64,000 nucleotides of DNA from Pseudomonas sp. GOM7 (GCF_026723825.1 NZ_CP113519.1:3720001-3784000); one strand, 5' to 3'. Counted from the first letter of the stretch, positions 52,997 through 61,721 are shown. The notes: generated by a model from the sequence alone, not told the origin. Program-made: numbers and translations.

Positions 52997-54553
52997 TCAG
53001 CTATGGCGGATCAGGTAGTCGAAGGCGGACAGCGAAGCCTTCGAGCCCTCGCCCATGGCGATGACGATCTGCTTGTACGGCACGGTGGTCACGTCACCAG
53101 CGGCGAACACGCCGGGGATGTTGGTCGCGCCCTTGGCATCGACGACGATCTCGCCGAAACGACTGAGCTCCACGGTGCCCTTGAGCCAGTCGCTGTTGGG
53201 CAGCAGGCCGATCTGCACGAAGATGCCTTCCAGCTCGACGTTGTGCAGCTCCTCGGTGGTGCGATCCTTGTACACCAGGCCAGTGACCTTCTGCCCGTCG
53301 CCCTTGACCTCGGTGGTCTGCGCGCTCTTGATCACGGTGACGTTGGGCAGGCTGAACAGCTTCTTCTGCAGCACGGCGTCGGCACGCAGGGTGTCGGCGA
53401 ACTCCAGCAGGGTGACGTGGGCAACGATGCCGGCCAGGTCGATGGCCGCCTCGACGCCGGAGTTACCGCCGCCGATCACCGCCACGCGCTTGCCCTTGAA
53501 TAGCGGGCCGTCGCAGTGCGGGCAGAAGCACACGCCCTTGGCCTTGTACTCCTGCTCGCCGGGCACGCCCATCTCGCGCCAGCGGGCGCCGGTCGACAGG
53601 ATCACGGTCTTGGCCTTGAGCGAGGCGCCGTTATCGAACTTCACCTCGTGCAGGCCGCCTTCGCTGCTGGCCGGCACCAGCGCGGTGGCGCGCTGCAGGT
53701 TCATGATGTCGACGTCGTATTCCTTGACGTGCTCTTCCAGGGCACGCACCAGTTTCGGGCCTTCGGTCTCCTTCACCGAGATGAAGTTCTCGATGGCCAT
53801 GGTATCGAGCACCTGGCCGCCGAAGCGTTCGGCGGCGATGGCGGTGCGGATGCCCTTGCGCGCCGCGTAGATCGCAGCGGCGGCGCCAGCCGGGCCACCA
53901 CCGACCACCAGCACGTCGAAGGCTTCCTTGGCGCTCATCTTCTCGGCGTCGCGGTTGGCGGCGCCGGTATCGATCTTGGCGAGGATTTCCTTCACGTCCA
54001 TGCGGCCGGAAGCGAAGACTTCACCATTGAGGTAGACGCTCGGCACGGCCATGATCTGGCGCCGCTCGACCTCTTCCTGGAACAGCGCACCGTCGATGGA
54101 GACGTTGCGGATGTTGGGGTTGAGCACTGCCATCAGGTTCAGTGCCTGCACCACGTCCGGGCAGTTCTGGCAGGAGAGCGAGAAGTAGGTCTCGAACTCG
54201 AACTTGCCTTCGATGCTCTTGATCTGCTCGATGGTCTCGGCATCGAGCTTGGACGGATGGCCACCCACCTGCAGCAAGGCCAGCACCAGCGAGGTGAATT
54301 CGTGGCCCATGGGGATGCCGGCGAAGGTCAGGCCGATATCCGCTCCAGGGCGGTTGAGGGAGAACGACGGACGACGGGCGTCATTGCCATCGGTCTTGAG
54401 GGTGATCTTGTCGGTCAGGCCGACGATGTCTTCGAGCAGCCCGAGCAGTTCCTTGGACTTCTCGCCGTCATCCAGGGACGCGACGATCTCGAACGGCTGG
54501 GTGACCTTTTCCAGGTAGGCCTTCAACTGGGTTTGCAGATTGGCGTCCAACAT
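52997..54553 (-). CDS. ahpF: Alkyl hydroperoxide reductase subunit F
   Basis: A 518-residue flavoprotein disulfide reductase that recharges AhpC with NADH. The N-terminal tandem thioredoxin domain holds SLSCQNCPDV (CxxC near 129), then FAD motif VVGGGPAGAAAAIYAARKG, the active disulfide FCPHCDGP, the NADH motif VIGGGNSGVEAAIDLAG and the FAD-closing GVFAAGDVTTVPYKQ. Full length for the family. It lies downstream of ahpC on the same strand, 250 bp away, with a structured repeat between. Confidence 0.96.
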   Translation of the reverse strand: MLDANLQTQLKAYLEKVTQPFEIVASLDDGEKSKELLGLLEDIVGLTDKITLKTDGNDARRPSFSLNRPGADIGLTFAGIPMGHEFTSLVLALLQVGGHPSKLDAETIEQIKSIEGKFEFETYFSLSCQNCPDVVQALNLMAVLNPNIRNVSIDGALFQEEVERRQIMAVPSVYLNGEVFASGRMDVKEILAKIDTGAANRDAEKMSAKEAFDVLVVGGGPAGAAAAIYAARKGIRTAIAAERFGGQVLDTMAIENFISVKETEGPKLVRALEEHVKEYDVDIMNLQRATALVPASSEGGLHEVKFDNGASLKAKTVILSTGARWREMGVPGEQEYKAKGVCFCPHCDGPLFKGKRVAVIGGGNSGVEAAIDLAGIVAHVTLLEFADTLRADAVLQKKLFSLPNVTVIKSAQTTEVKGDGQKVTGLVYKDRTTEELHNVELEGIFVQIGLLPNSDWLKGTVELSRFGEIVVDAKGATNIPGVFAAGDVTTVPYKQIVIAMGEGSKASLSAFDYLIRHS

Positions 54554-54582
54554 GACGGGAATCCTCTAGAAATAGCGAATTA

Positions 54583-54619
54583 CGGGCGAAAAAACGCCCG
54601 GACGGATCGCGCCCGGGCG
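54583..54619 (-). terminator. GC-rich hairpins in the ahpC-ahpF gap
   Basis: CGGGCG-AAAAAA-CGCCCG (54583-54600) and an overlapping alternative CGCCCGG...CCGGGCG (54595-54619) are mutually exclusive structures just upstream of ahpF. They may weaken readthrough so that less AhpF than AhpC is made. Confidence 0.5.
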
Positions 54620-54658
54620 TTCGGGCACCTTTGAAGGCCTTTTAGGCCTCGTAAGGCG

Positions 54659-54801
54659 AAAAATGGGATGAAGAGCGTCGCGAGCGACGGTAGTGCAAGG
54701 CGAAATCAGGCGAGGGCGCGGAGTTTACGAGCTGTAAATGAGCAGCCCGAGCCTGATTTCAACGCAGCAATACCTAGCGCAGCAGCTCTGCGCCCATTTT
54801 T
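54659..54801. repeat. 143-bp nested palindromic repeat between ahpC and ahpF
   Basis: Outer arms AAAAATGGG (54659-54667) and CCCATTTTT (54793-54801), AGAGC (54672) with GCTCT (54785), inner GAAATCAGGC (54702-54711) with GCCTGATTTC (54751-54760), and a central TTTAC-GAGCT-GTAAA. The outer arm overlaps the ahpC stop codon. The nested symmetry suggests a mobile palindromic unit of the ERIC/BIME kind. Confidence 0.7.
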
Positions 54802-55363
54802 AGATCTTGCCGACCAGGTCCAGGGAGGGAGCCAGGGTCTTCTCGCCTTCTTTCCACTTGGCCGGGCAGACTTCGCCCGGGTGAGCGGCGGTGTACTGAG
54901 CAGCTTTCAGCTTGCGCAGGGTTTCGCCGACGTCACGAGCAATCTCGTTGGAGTGGATTTCGACGGTCTTGATCACGCCTTCCGGGTTGATCACGAAGGT
55001 GCCACGCAGGGCCAGGCCTTCTTCGGCGATGTGCACGTCGAACGCGTTGGTCAGTTGGTGAGTCGGGTCACCGATCAGCGGGAACTGAGCCTTGCCAACG
55101 GCCGGCGAGGTTTCGTGCCAGACCTTGTGCGAGAAGTGGGTGTCGGTGGTGACGATGTACACCTCGGCACCGGCCTTCTGGAACTCGGCGTAGTTGTTGG
55201 CGGCGTCTTCGATCTCGGTCGGGCAGTTGAAGGTGAAGGCAGCCGGCATGAAGATCAGCACGGACCACTTGCCCTTGAGGCTCTCCTCGGTCACTTCGAT
55301 GAACTTGCCGTTGTGGAAGGCGTTGACCTTGAACGGTTGCACTTGAGTGTTGATGAGGGACAT
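54800..55363 (-). CDS. ahpC: Alkyl hydroperoxide reductase subunit C (peroxiredoxin)
   Basis: A 187-residue typical 2-Cys peroxiredoxin. The peroxidatic Cys is in PAAFTFNCPTEIED (about residue 47) and the resolving Cys in HPGEVCPAKWKEG near the C-terminus (about 166). ATG 55363 has AAGGAG six bases upstream; a frame start at 55387 adds eight unlikely residues. It reduces peroxides with AhpF as partner. Confidence 0.96.
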   Translation of the reverse strand: MSLINTQVQPFKVNAFHNGKFIEVTEESLKGKWSVLIFMPAAFTFNCPTEIEDAANNYAEFQKAGAEVYIVTTDTHFSHKVWHETSPAVGKAQFPLIGDPTHQLTNAFDVHIAEEGLALRGTFVINPEGVIKTVEIHSNEIARDVGETLRKLKAAQYTAAHPGEVCPAKWKEGEKTLAPSLDLVGKI

Positions 55364-55460
55364 CTCTGACTCCTTGTTGAGTTTCACTGAGGGTTGATAA
55401 CTTCGATGGGGCGTATATTAGCCCCCTATCGAAAAAAAGCTTATTGATTACACCCATGGT

Positions 55461-55500
55461 ATCGATTGAATGTGGCAATCGCAGCATTCATTCAATCGAT
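55461..55500. promoter_or_regulatory. 12-bp inverted repeat between the quinone reductase and ahpC
   Basis: ATCGATTGAATG (55461-55472) and CATTCAATCGAT (55489-55500) are perfect arms with a 16-nt spacer, about 100-140 bp upstream of ahpC and just after the quinone reductase stop. The 40-bp span suits an OxyR-type tetrameric site but the ATAG/CTAT spacing is not clear. It could also be a hairpin ending the upstream gene. Confidence 0.5.
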
Positions 55501-55511
55501 GAGCGGAGGCT

Positions 55512-56477
55512 CTATTGGGCCAGTTCGGGGTCAATCAGCAGTACTACCTTGCCGTTGACCTGATTGCTGGCAAGCGTCTCGAAAGCGGCCTCACTGTCTT
55601 TGAGTGCAAAAGTGCGCTCCAGTTGCGGCTTGATGCGTCCTTCGCCGAATAAAGGCCATACCTGCTGCTGCAGGTCGTGCAACAGCTCGGCCTTGAAGCG
55701 GTCGTCGCGGTTGCGCAGCGTCGAGCCAATCAGTTGGATGCGTTTGCCCAGCACCTGAGCCAGATCCAGCCTCGCCTCGCGCCCACCCATCAGGCCAATG
55801 TTGACCCAACGCCCATCCTGCGCAAGCAACTCCAGATTGAGCGCCGCATACTGGCCGCCCACCGGGTCGAGAATCACGTCGAACGGGCCGAAATCGCGCA
55901 GGGCCTGCAGATCCTCGCTACGCAGCACACCGCCCTGGGCACCGAGCGCCTCGCAATAGGCCAGCCGCTCGGCCGAGCCGACGCTGACCCAGCAGGGGTT
56001 ACCGAAGGCCTTGCATAGCTGGATAGCCGCCGAGCCGACACCGCTGGCACCGGCATGCAGCAATACCCTCTCCCCTGGTTTGAGGCCAGCGAGCTGGAAC
56101 AGATTGAGCCAGGCAGTGGCATAGACTTCCGGCACGCCAGCCGCTTCGGCCAGGCTGAGGCCCTCCGGCACCGGCAGCGCATGGCGTGCATCGACCACCA
56201 CCTCCTCGGCCATGCCGCCTCCGGCCAGCAGGCAGCACACGCGATCACCCACTGCCCAGGCGCTGCCAGGGCCAACCTCGACCACTACCCCGGCACACTC
56301 CAGACCCAACGCCTGGCTGGCTCCGGGCGGCGGAGGATAGAGCCCGGCACGCTGCAGCAGATCGGCCCGGTTGAGCCCGGCTGCCGCCACTTTCACCCGA
56401 ATCTGCCCCACGTCACATGCCAGCGCGGGTTGCTCGAGCCACTCGGCCCGTCCTTCGACGCCTTGCAATGCCTTCAT
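55512..56477 (-). CDS. NAD(P)H:quinone oxidoreductase, zinc-independent MDR family (PIG3-type)
   Basis: A 321-residue medium-chain reductase lacking zinc ligands. Features are AAGLNRADLLQRAGLYPPPPGASQALGLECAGVV, the nucleotide motif LLHAGASGVGSAAIQLCKAFG, and LRNRDDRFKAELL near the end, typical of the TP53I3/PIG3-like quinone reductases. ATG 56477 has GGAGG four bases upstream. It is divergent from prc and upstream of ahpC on the same strand. Confidence 0.88.
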   Translation of the reverse strand: MKALQGVEGRAEWLEQPALACDVGQIRVKVAAAGLNRADLLQRAGLYPPPPGASQALGLECAGVVVEVGPGSAWAVGDRVCCLLAGGGMAEEVVVDARHALPVPEGLSLAEAAGVPEVYATAWLNLFQLAGLKPGERVLLHAGASGVGSAAIQLCKAFGNPCWVSVGSAERLAYCEALGAQGGVLRSEDLQALRDFGPFDVILDPVGGQYAALNLELLAQDGRWVNIGLMGGREARLDLAQVLGKRIQLIGSTLRNRDDRFKAELLHDLQQQVWPLFGEGRIKPQLERTFALKDSEAAFETLASNQVNGKVVLLIDPELAQ

Positions 56478-56581
56478 GCTGCCTCCATAGTGCAAACGAA
56501 ACCTAGCTCAGCGCCAACGGAACCTGGCGCCCTCATATACGGCCTAATATGCGTTATCACTTGCCACTACGTCGAATCAGC

Positions 56582-58660
56582 ATGAAGCGCTCTATCGCAA
56601 GCACCGCACTCGCACTCGCCCTCGGCTTCAGCGCCTTGCCGCTGGCGGCCAAGACTACCAGCGCCGACTGGCAATACCTGCAGCCGGATCGCGATCAGGT
56701 GGTCGCCAGCCTCAACGTGGTGGAACTGCTACGCCGTCATCACTACAACAAGCCGCCGCTCAATGACGAACGCTCGATCAAGATCTATGACAACTACCTC
56801 AAGTTGCTCGATCCCACGCGTAGTTACTTCACGGCCGCGGATATCGCCGAATTCGACCAGTGGCGCACCAAGTTCGACGACCTGCTGAAAAGCGGTGATC
56901 TGGAGCCCGGCTTCGCCATCTACCGTCGCCATCTGCAGCGCCTGCAGGAGCGCCTGGACTATGCCCTGGCCATGCTCGACAAGGGCGTTGACAAGATCGA
57001 CTTCACGGTCGACGAGAGCCTGCAGGTGGATCGCGAGAATGCGCCCTGGGCCAAAGACAGCGCCGAACTCGACGAACTCTGGCGCAAGCGCGTGAAAGAC
57101 GAAGTGCTGCGCCTGAAGATCGCCGGCAAGGATACCAAGGCCATTCAGGAGCTGCTGACCAAGCGCTACAAGAATCAATTGGCGCGCCTCAAGCAGACCC
57201 GTGGCGAGGACGTGTTCCAGGCCTATATCAACGCCTTCGCCACCACCTATGACCCGCACACCACCTACCTGTCGCCGGATAACGCGGAAAACTTCGACAT
57301 CAACATGAGCCTGTCGCTCGAAGGCATCGGTGCGGTGCTGCAGAACGACAACGATTACGTCAAGGTGGTGCGCCTGGTGCCGGCCGGCCCGGCGGAAAAG
57401 AGCAAGCAGATCGCTCCTGCGGACAAGATCATCGGCGTCGCCCAGGGCAATGACGACATGGTCGACGTGATCGGCTGGCGCCTGGACGAGGTGGTCAAGC
57501 TGATCCGTGGCCCGAAAGGCTCTACCGTACGCCTGGAAGTCATCCCGGCGAGCAACCCACCGAGCGACCAGACCAGCAAGGTGGTCACCATCACCCGCGA
57601 AGCGGTCAAGCTCGAAGAACAGGCCGCGAAGAAGAAGGTGCTGCACCTGACCCAAGACGGCCATGACTACAAGCTCGGAGTGATCGAACTGCCGGCCTTC
57701 TACCTTGACTTCAAGGCCTTCCGTGCCGGCGACCCGGATTACAAGAGCACCACGCGCGACGTGAAGCGCCTGATCGACGAGTTGCAGAAAGAGAAGGTCG
57801 ACGGTCTGGTGATCGACCTGCGCAACAACGGCGGTGGCTCGCTGCAGGAAGCCACCGAACTGACCAGCCTGTTCATCGACCAGGGCCCCACCGTACTGGT
57901 ACGCAACGCCGACGGTCGCGTCGACGTGCTGGCCGACGAACACGAGGGTGCCTACTACAAAGGCCCGATGGCCGTACTGGTCAACCGCTTGTCCGCCTCT
58001 GCCTCGGAAATTTTCGCCGGTGCCATGCAGGACTACCATCGCGCCCTGATCCTCGGTGGCCAAACCTTCGGCAAGGGCACGGTGCAGACCATCCAGCCGC
58101 TCAATCACGGCGAGCTGAAGCTGACCCTGGCCAAGTTTTATCGCGTCTCCGGGCAGAGCACCCAGCACCAGGGCGTGCTTCCGGATATCGCCTACCCTGA
58201 CGTGATGCACACCAAGGACATCGGCGAGAGCGCCCTGCCGGCCGCCATGCCCTGGGACAGCATCCGCCCGGCAATCAAGCCGGAACTGGATCCGATCAAG
58301 CCGTTCCTCAAGCAGCTACAGAGCAAGCACGATCAGCGCACCGCTCACGACCCGGACTTCCTCTTCACCCGCGCCAGCATCGACCTGTCGAAACAGTTGA
58401 TGGCCGAAACCACCGTCAGCCTCAACGAGGCCAAACGCCGCGCCAGGCAGGCTGAAATCGAGGCCAAGCAGCTCAAGCTGGAGAACAATCGACGCCTGGC
58501 CAAGGGTGAGGAACCCCTCAAGGAGCTGGCCAAGCAAGACGAAGATGCACTGCCCGTCGAAGACGACAAGAGCACGCCGGAAGACGATGCCTACCTGGCC
58601 GAGTCCGGGCACATCCTCATCGACTACCTGAACCTCAATCCGGCCTTGGCGCAACATTGA
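56582..58660 (+). CDS. prc: Carboxy-terminal (tail-specific) periplasmic protease Prc/AlgO
   Basis: A 692-residue protease. Signal peptide MKRSIASTALALALGFSALPLAA, a helical N-domain, PDZ domain (about 235-325, SLSLEGIGAVLQNDNDYVKVVRLVPAGPA), and the S41 catalytic part with Ser in VNRLSASASEIFAGAMQDY and Lys in GGQTFGKGTVQT. A charged C-terminal domain completes it. In P. aeruginosa it helps degrade MucA and so activates alginate. No strong ribosome site is visible; ATG 56549 would spoil the signal peptide. Confidence 0.94.
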   Translation: MKRSIASTALALALGFSALPLAAKTTSADWQYLQPDRDQVVASLNVVELLRRHHYNKPPLNDERSIKIYDNYLKLLDPTRSYFTAADIAEFDQWRTKFDDLLKSGDLEPGFAIYRRHLQRLQERLDYALAMLDKGVDKIDFTVDESLQVDRENAPWAKDSAELDELWRKRVKDEVLRLKIAGKDTKAIQELLTKRYKNQLARLKQTRGEDVFQAYINAFATTYDPHTTYLSPDNAENFDINMSLSLEGIGAVLQNDNDYVKVVRLVPAGPAEKSKQIAPADKIIGVAQGNDDMVDVIGWRLDEVVKLIRGPKGSTVRLEVIPASNPPSDQTSKVVTITREAVKLEEQAAKKKVLHLTQDGHDYKLGVIELPAFYLDFKAFRAGDPDYKSTTRDVKRLIDELQKEKVDGLVIDLRNNGGGSLQEATELTSLFIDQGPTVLVRNADGRVDVLADEHEGAYYKGPMAVLVNRLSASASEIFAGAMQDYHRALILGGQTFGKGTVQTIQPLNHGELKLTLAKFYRVSGQSTQHQGVLPDIAYPDVMHTKDIGESALPAAMPWDSIRPAIKPELDPIKPFLKQLQSKHDQRTAHDPDFLFTRASIDLSKQLMAETTVSLNEAKRRARQAEIEAKQLKLENNRRLAKGEEPLKELAKQDEDALPVEDDKSTPEDDAYLAESGHILIDYLNLNPALAQH

Positions 58661-58676
58661 TGAAAGCTGTCGCAAC

Positions 58677-58709
58677 TCGTCATCAAACAGTCATTAAACT
58701 GTCGTGAAA
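58677..58709 (+). promoter_or_regulatory. Candidate triple Pho box
   Basis: Three 11-bp units in register, TCGTCATCAAA, CAGTCATTAAA and CTGTCGTGAAA, match the PhoB half-site CTGTCAT plus A-rich spacer. They start 16 bp after the prc stop and lie about 60-90 bp upstream of the EAL-CBS-GGDEF gene. A terminator hairpin directly follows, so a start site there would have the hairpin in its leader. Confidence 0.5.
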
Positions 58710-58715
58710 TACAGG

Positions 58716-58739
58716 GGCCGATCATTGATCGGCCTTTTT
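58716..58739 (+). terminator. Terminator after prc
   Basis: GGCCGATC-ATT-GATCGGCC then TTTTT: an 8-9-bp stem with T-run, 56 bp after prc. Confidence 0.88.
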
Positions 58740-58764
58740 CGTTTCCGGGCATAACGAGACCATC

Positions 58765-60522
58765 ATGACCGTCACCGAGCAGTTGAGCGCCCTGGGTAAC
58801 ATCCTCGCTCACGGCGACCTCAACAGCCTGTTCCAACCCATCGTATCCCTCTCGGAGCAGCGTATCCTCGGCTACGAGGCGCTGACCCGCGGGCCATCCA
58901 ACAGCCCGCTGCACTCGCCGCTGACCCTCTTCGCCGTGGCCCGCCATGCCGGTCGTCTCAGCGACCTGGAAATGCTCTGCCGCAAGAGTGCCTGCAAGCG
59001 TTTCAGCAACCTGGGACTGGAAGGCAAGCTGTTCCTCAACGTATCCCCCGAATCTCTGCTCGAAGCCAGCCACCAGCCAGGCCGTACGCTCAAGCTGCTA
59101 CAGGCCTTCGGCATTCCACCGAGCCAGGTGGTCATAGAACTCACCGAGCAATCCCCGACCGAAGACTTCGCCCTGCTCGACAACGCCCTGCATCACTACC
59201 GCGCCATGGGTTTCTCCATCGCACTGGACGACCTCGGCGCCGGCTACTCCAGCCTGCGCCTGTGGTCGGAACTGCGCCCGGACTACGTGAAGATCGACCG
59301 CCACTTCATCGACGGCATCCATCAGGACGCGGTCAAGCGCGAGTTCGTCGGCTCCATCCTGAAGATGGCCCAGGCTTCGCGTGCCCAGGTGATCGCCGAG
59401 GGCATCGAGCGCGTGGAGGAATTCACCGTGCTGGCCGAAATGGGCGTGGATCTGATGCAAGGCTACCTGCTTGGCCGTCCACAGGAGCGCCCGCCGCGTG
59501 ATGTCCGCCAGCAGCTCACCAGCCTGCAGGACAACCAGGCCGTCCTCAACGACGACCACCATGACCTTACCCCGCTGCTCAACGAGCTGCCTGCGGTGAA
59601 CCAGCACACGGCCACCGCCGAAGTGCTGGAAATGTTCCGTGCGCAACCGAACCTGAACTCCCTGGCCGTGCTCGACGAAGCCCAGCAGCCCATCGGCATC
59701 GTCCACCGCCACTCGCTATCGGAGGCCCTGCTCAAGCCCTTCGCCACCGATCTGTTCGCGCGCAAGCCGATCAGCCGCCTGATGAGTCAGGACTTTCTCG
59801 CCGTGGAGCTCTACCAGTCGCTGCAGAAGGTCAGCCGCCTGCTCACCAGCCGCGCCCGACAGCGTATCGAAGAAGACTTCATCATCACCCTGCAGGGCAG
59901 CTATCGCGGCCTGGGCCGCGTCATCGACGTGCTCAAGCTGATCACCGAGCAGAAGCTGCAGCAGGCACGCCACGCCAACCCACTGACCCTGCTGCCCGGC
60001 AACGTGCCGATCCAGCAATGCCTGACCCGCCTGCTGCAGCAGCAGCGCTCGGCAGCGGTGTGCTACGTCGACATCGACAGCTTCAAACCCTTCAATGACC
60101 TCTATGGCTATGCCAAGGGCGACGAAGTGCTGCTGTGCCTGGCCCAGTGCCTGAACGAGCGCGTCGACCCGGCGCGCGACTTCGTCGGCCATATCGGCGG
60201 CGACGACTTCATGCTGGTGCTGGGCAGCGAGGACTGGCGACAGAAACTCAGCCGCCTGCTGGACGACTTCCAGAACCAGTGCCGACGCTTCTACCGTGAG
60301 GAGCATCTGCAGGCTGGCTGCTTCGTCGCCCATAACCGCCAGGGCCAGCGCCAGGAATACCCGCTTCTGTCACTGTCGGTGGGCGTGGTGCAGTTGCAGG
60401 GACAGGACTGCGCGCATCTGGACGCCGCCCTGCTCGCCGAGATGGCCTCCGATGCCAAGCGCGGCGCCAAGGCCATGCCCGGTTACAGCGTGCACATCAT
60501 CGAGGCGGCTCAGCGCTCCTGA
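58765..60522 (+). CDS. EAL-CBS-GGDEF cyclic di-GMP protein (PA3258-like)
   Basis: A 585-residue protein with domains in unusual order: EAL (about 5-245; EAL at 38-40, VIELTEQ, LDDLGAGYSSLRLW, KIDRHFIDG), a pair of CBS domains (about 270-400), then a GGDEF domain whose motif is GGDDF at 478-482. The changed motif and conserved EAL suggest a phosphodiesterase with a regulatory or weak cyclase part; CBS domains would bind adenine nucleotides. It follows prc as in P. aeruginosa (PA3257-PA3258 from memory). Its end overlaps the convergent Sel1 gene by 13 bp. Confidence 0.9.
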   Translation: MTVTEQLSALGNILAHGDLNSLFQPIVSLSEQRILGYEALTRGPSNSPLHSPLTLFAVARHAGRLSDLEMLCRKSACKRFSNLGLEGKLFLNVSPESLLEASHQPGRTLKLLQAFGIPPSQVVIELTEQSPTEDFALLDNALHHYRAMGFSIALDDLGAGYSSLRLWSELRPDYVKIDRHFIDGIHQDAVKREFVGSILKMAQASRAQVIAEGIERVEEFTVLAEMGVDLMQGYLLGRPQERPPRDVRQQLTSLQDNQAVLNDDHHDLTPLLNELPAVNQHTATAEVLEMFRAQPNLNSLAVLDEAQQPIGIVHRHSLSEALLKPFATDLFARKPISRLMSQDFLAVELYQSLQKVSRLLTSRARQRIEEDFIITLQGSYRGLGRVIDVLKLITEQKLQQARHANPLTLLPGNVPIQQCLTRLLQQQRSAAVCYVDIDSFKPFNDLYGYAKGDEVLLCLAQCLNERVDPARDFVGHIGGDDFMLVLGSEDWRQKLSRLLDDFQNQCRRFYREEHLQAGCFVAHNRQGQRQEYPLLSLSVGVVQLQGQDCAHLDAALLAEMASDAKRGAKAMPGYSVHIIEAAQRS

Positions 60523-60983
60523 GCGTCCAGGCGAGCGTAGTGCTCGGCCTGCGCGGAGTCAGCCGCCACCCCTGGCGCGCCCTCGCGATACAGCACAGCC
60601 AGACGCCCGGCCGCCAGCGGATGTCCCGCTGCCAGCGCCATCCCCCACCAGCGCACGGCCTCCTGGCCGTCGGGCGATTGCCGGGTGTCGCCCTTGAGCG
60701 CCAGTTGCCCAAGCTGATAGGCCGCCTTGCCATCACCGGCCTGGGCCGCCAGGCGCAGCAGGCGCAGGCCCTCCTCGCGGGCGCCGAAGCCCTGACCGCG
60801 AAACAGCAGGATATGGCCATAGAAGCTCTGCGCCCCACGATCGCCCAGATTGGCCATGCGCCCATATTGCCCCTGCATCCACTGCCAGGCGCGCGGCTGG
60901 CGCATCAACCATGGCCAATGGAACAGGCGCCGTGCCAGCCAGTAGCCCAGGCGCGCCCGTAACTGCCAGAGCCACCTAGACAT
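60510..60983 (-). CDS. Sel1-repeat protein
   Basis: About 157 residues. A basic, hydrophobic N-terminus (WLARRLFHWPWLMRQPRAW) is followed by three or four Sel1-like helical repeats (GREEGLRLLRLAAQAGDGKAAYQLGQLALKG type; VRWWGMALAAGHPLAAGRLAVLYREG). Such repeats mediate protein contacts. ATG 60983 lies within the end of the preceding gene; a GTG at 61010 is the alternative. Function unknown. Third of three coupled small genes. Confidence 0.8.
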   Translation of the reverse strand: MSRWLWQLRARLGYWLARRLFHWPWLMRQPRAWQWMQGQYGRMANLGDRGAQSFYGHILLFRGQGFGAREEGLRLLRLAAQAGDGKAAYQLGQLALKGDTRQSPDGQEAVRWWGMALAAGHPLAAGRLAVLYREGAPGVAADSAQAEHYARLDAQER

Positions 60984-61341
60984 CGTCGGGGTACTCGAAC
61001 TCGAAGACACGGGTCACTTCGGCAGCGTGCCAGGAGGCCGCCGCGACCCCATCGGGCGCGCCGCTGAAACGGGCCAGGCGGGCCACACAGTCGAAGAAAC
61101 CGGTTCTCGGCAGTCGGCTGGCGCCCTGGCTGATCACCAGCGCGCTACGCAATGGGCGATCGGCACGCGCATCCAGCGCCGCGAGATGTTCCAGCGCCGC
61201 CGTGAGCGTCTGCATGGCCGGGCTGGGCAGTTCCAGACGCTCGATCAGGGCGCGATAGGTAAGCAGGTGGCGCTGACGGCGGGCATCCTCCAGCTCGGTA
61301 AGCAATGCCTGCCAATGCTGACGACTGATGCGCACGCTCAA
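60976..61341 (-). CDS. Conserved hypothetical protein
   Basis: A 121-residue protein not recognised. The first half is helical (WQALLTELEDARRQRHLLTYRALIERLELPSPAMQTLTAALEHLAALD), the second carries RSALVISQGASRLPRTGFFDCVARLARFSGAP, a stretch like that of small enzymes or nucleic-acid binders but without clear catalytic motif. It starts inside the stop of the HTH gene and overlaps the Sel1 gene, so all three are coupled. Confidence 0.78.
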   Translation of the reverse strand: MSVRISRQHWQALLTELEDARRQRHLLTYRALIERLELPSPAMQTLTAALEHLAALDARADRPLRSALVISQGASRLPRTGFFDCVARLARFSGAPDGVAAASWHAAEVTRVFEFEYPDDV

Positions 61342-61664
61342 GACCAGCCCTCCAGGCCGAGCTGCCAGGCCAGTGAACGGAGGATGGCGGCATCGGGTTG
61401 ACGCTCGCCACGTTCGATCATTGCCAGGTAATGGGGGCTGATACCGACGCTGCGCGCCAACTCCTCGGCGGCCAGGCCCTTGGCTTCACGCAGTTGCTGC
61501 AACTGGCTCAAAGCCGGGCGCGTGGCGTTGCCCTGCGCCCCCGCATCCTGCATCACAGGTGCCTGCGTGCTCTGCCCGGCGGCCTGCAGCAAGGCCTGGT
61601 AATCGGCCCAGGGCAGCACGGCGTATTCCGGCTCGCCGTCGCGGGCAATGATTTGCACTGTCAT
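61338..61664 (-). CDS. XRE-type helix-turn-helix protein with antitoxin-like N-terminus
   Basis: A 108-residue protein. The N-terminus MTVQIIARDGEPEYAVLPWADYQALL resembles the start of Phd/RelB-like or type II antitoxins, and residues about 55-105 form an XRE/Cro helix-turn-helix (LQQLREAKGLAAEELARSVGISPHYLAMIERGERQPDAAIL). GGAGAG lies before its ATG. The following gene is not a recognised toxin, so a toxin-antitoxin role is unproven; it may simply regulate its own operon. Confidence 0.82.
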   Translation of the reverse strand: MTVQIIARDGEPEYAVLPWADYQALLQAAGQSTQAPVMQDAGAQGNATRPALSQLQQLREAKGLAAEELARSVGISPHYLAMIERGERQPDAAILRSLAWQLGLEGWS

Positions 61665-61721
61665 CGTCTCTCCAGAAAAATGCGCAACCGAAGGCTCGGG
61701 GCATCTTAACAGGCGGCCGAC

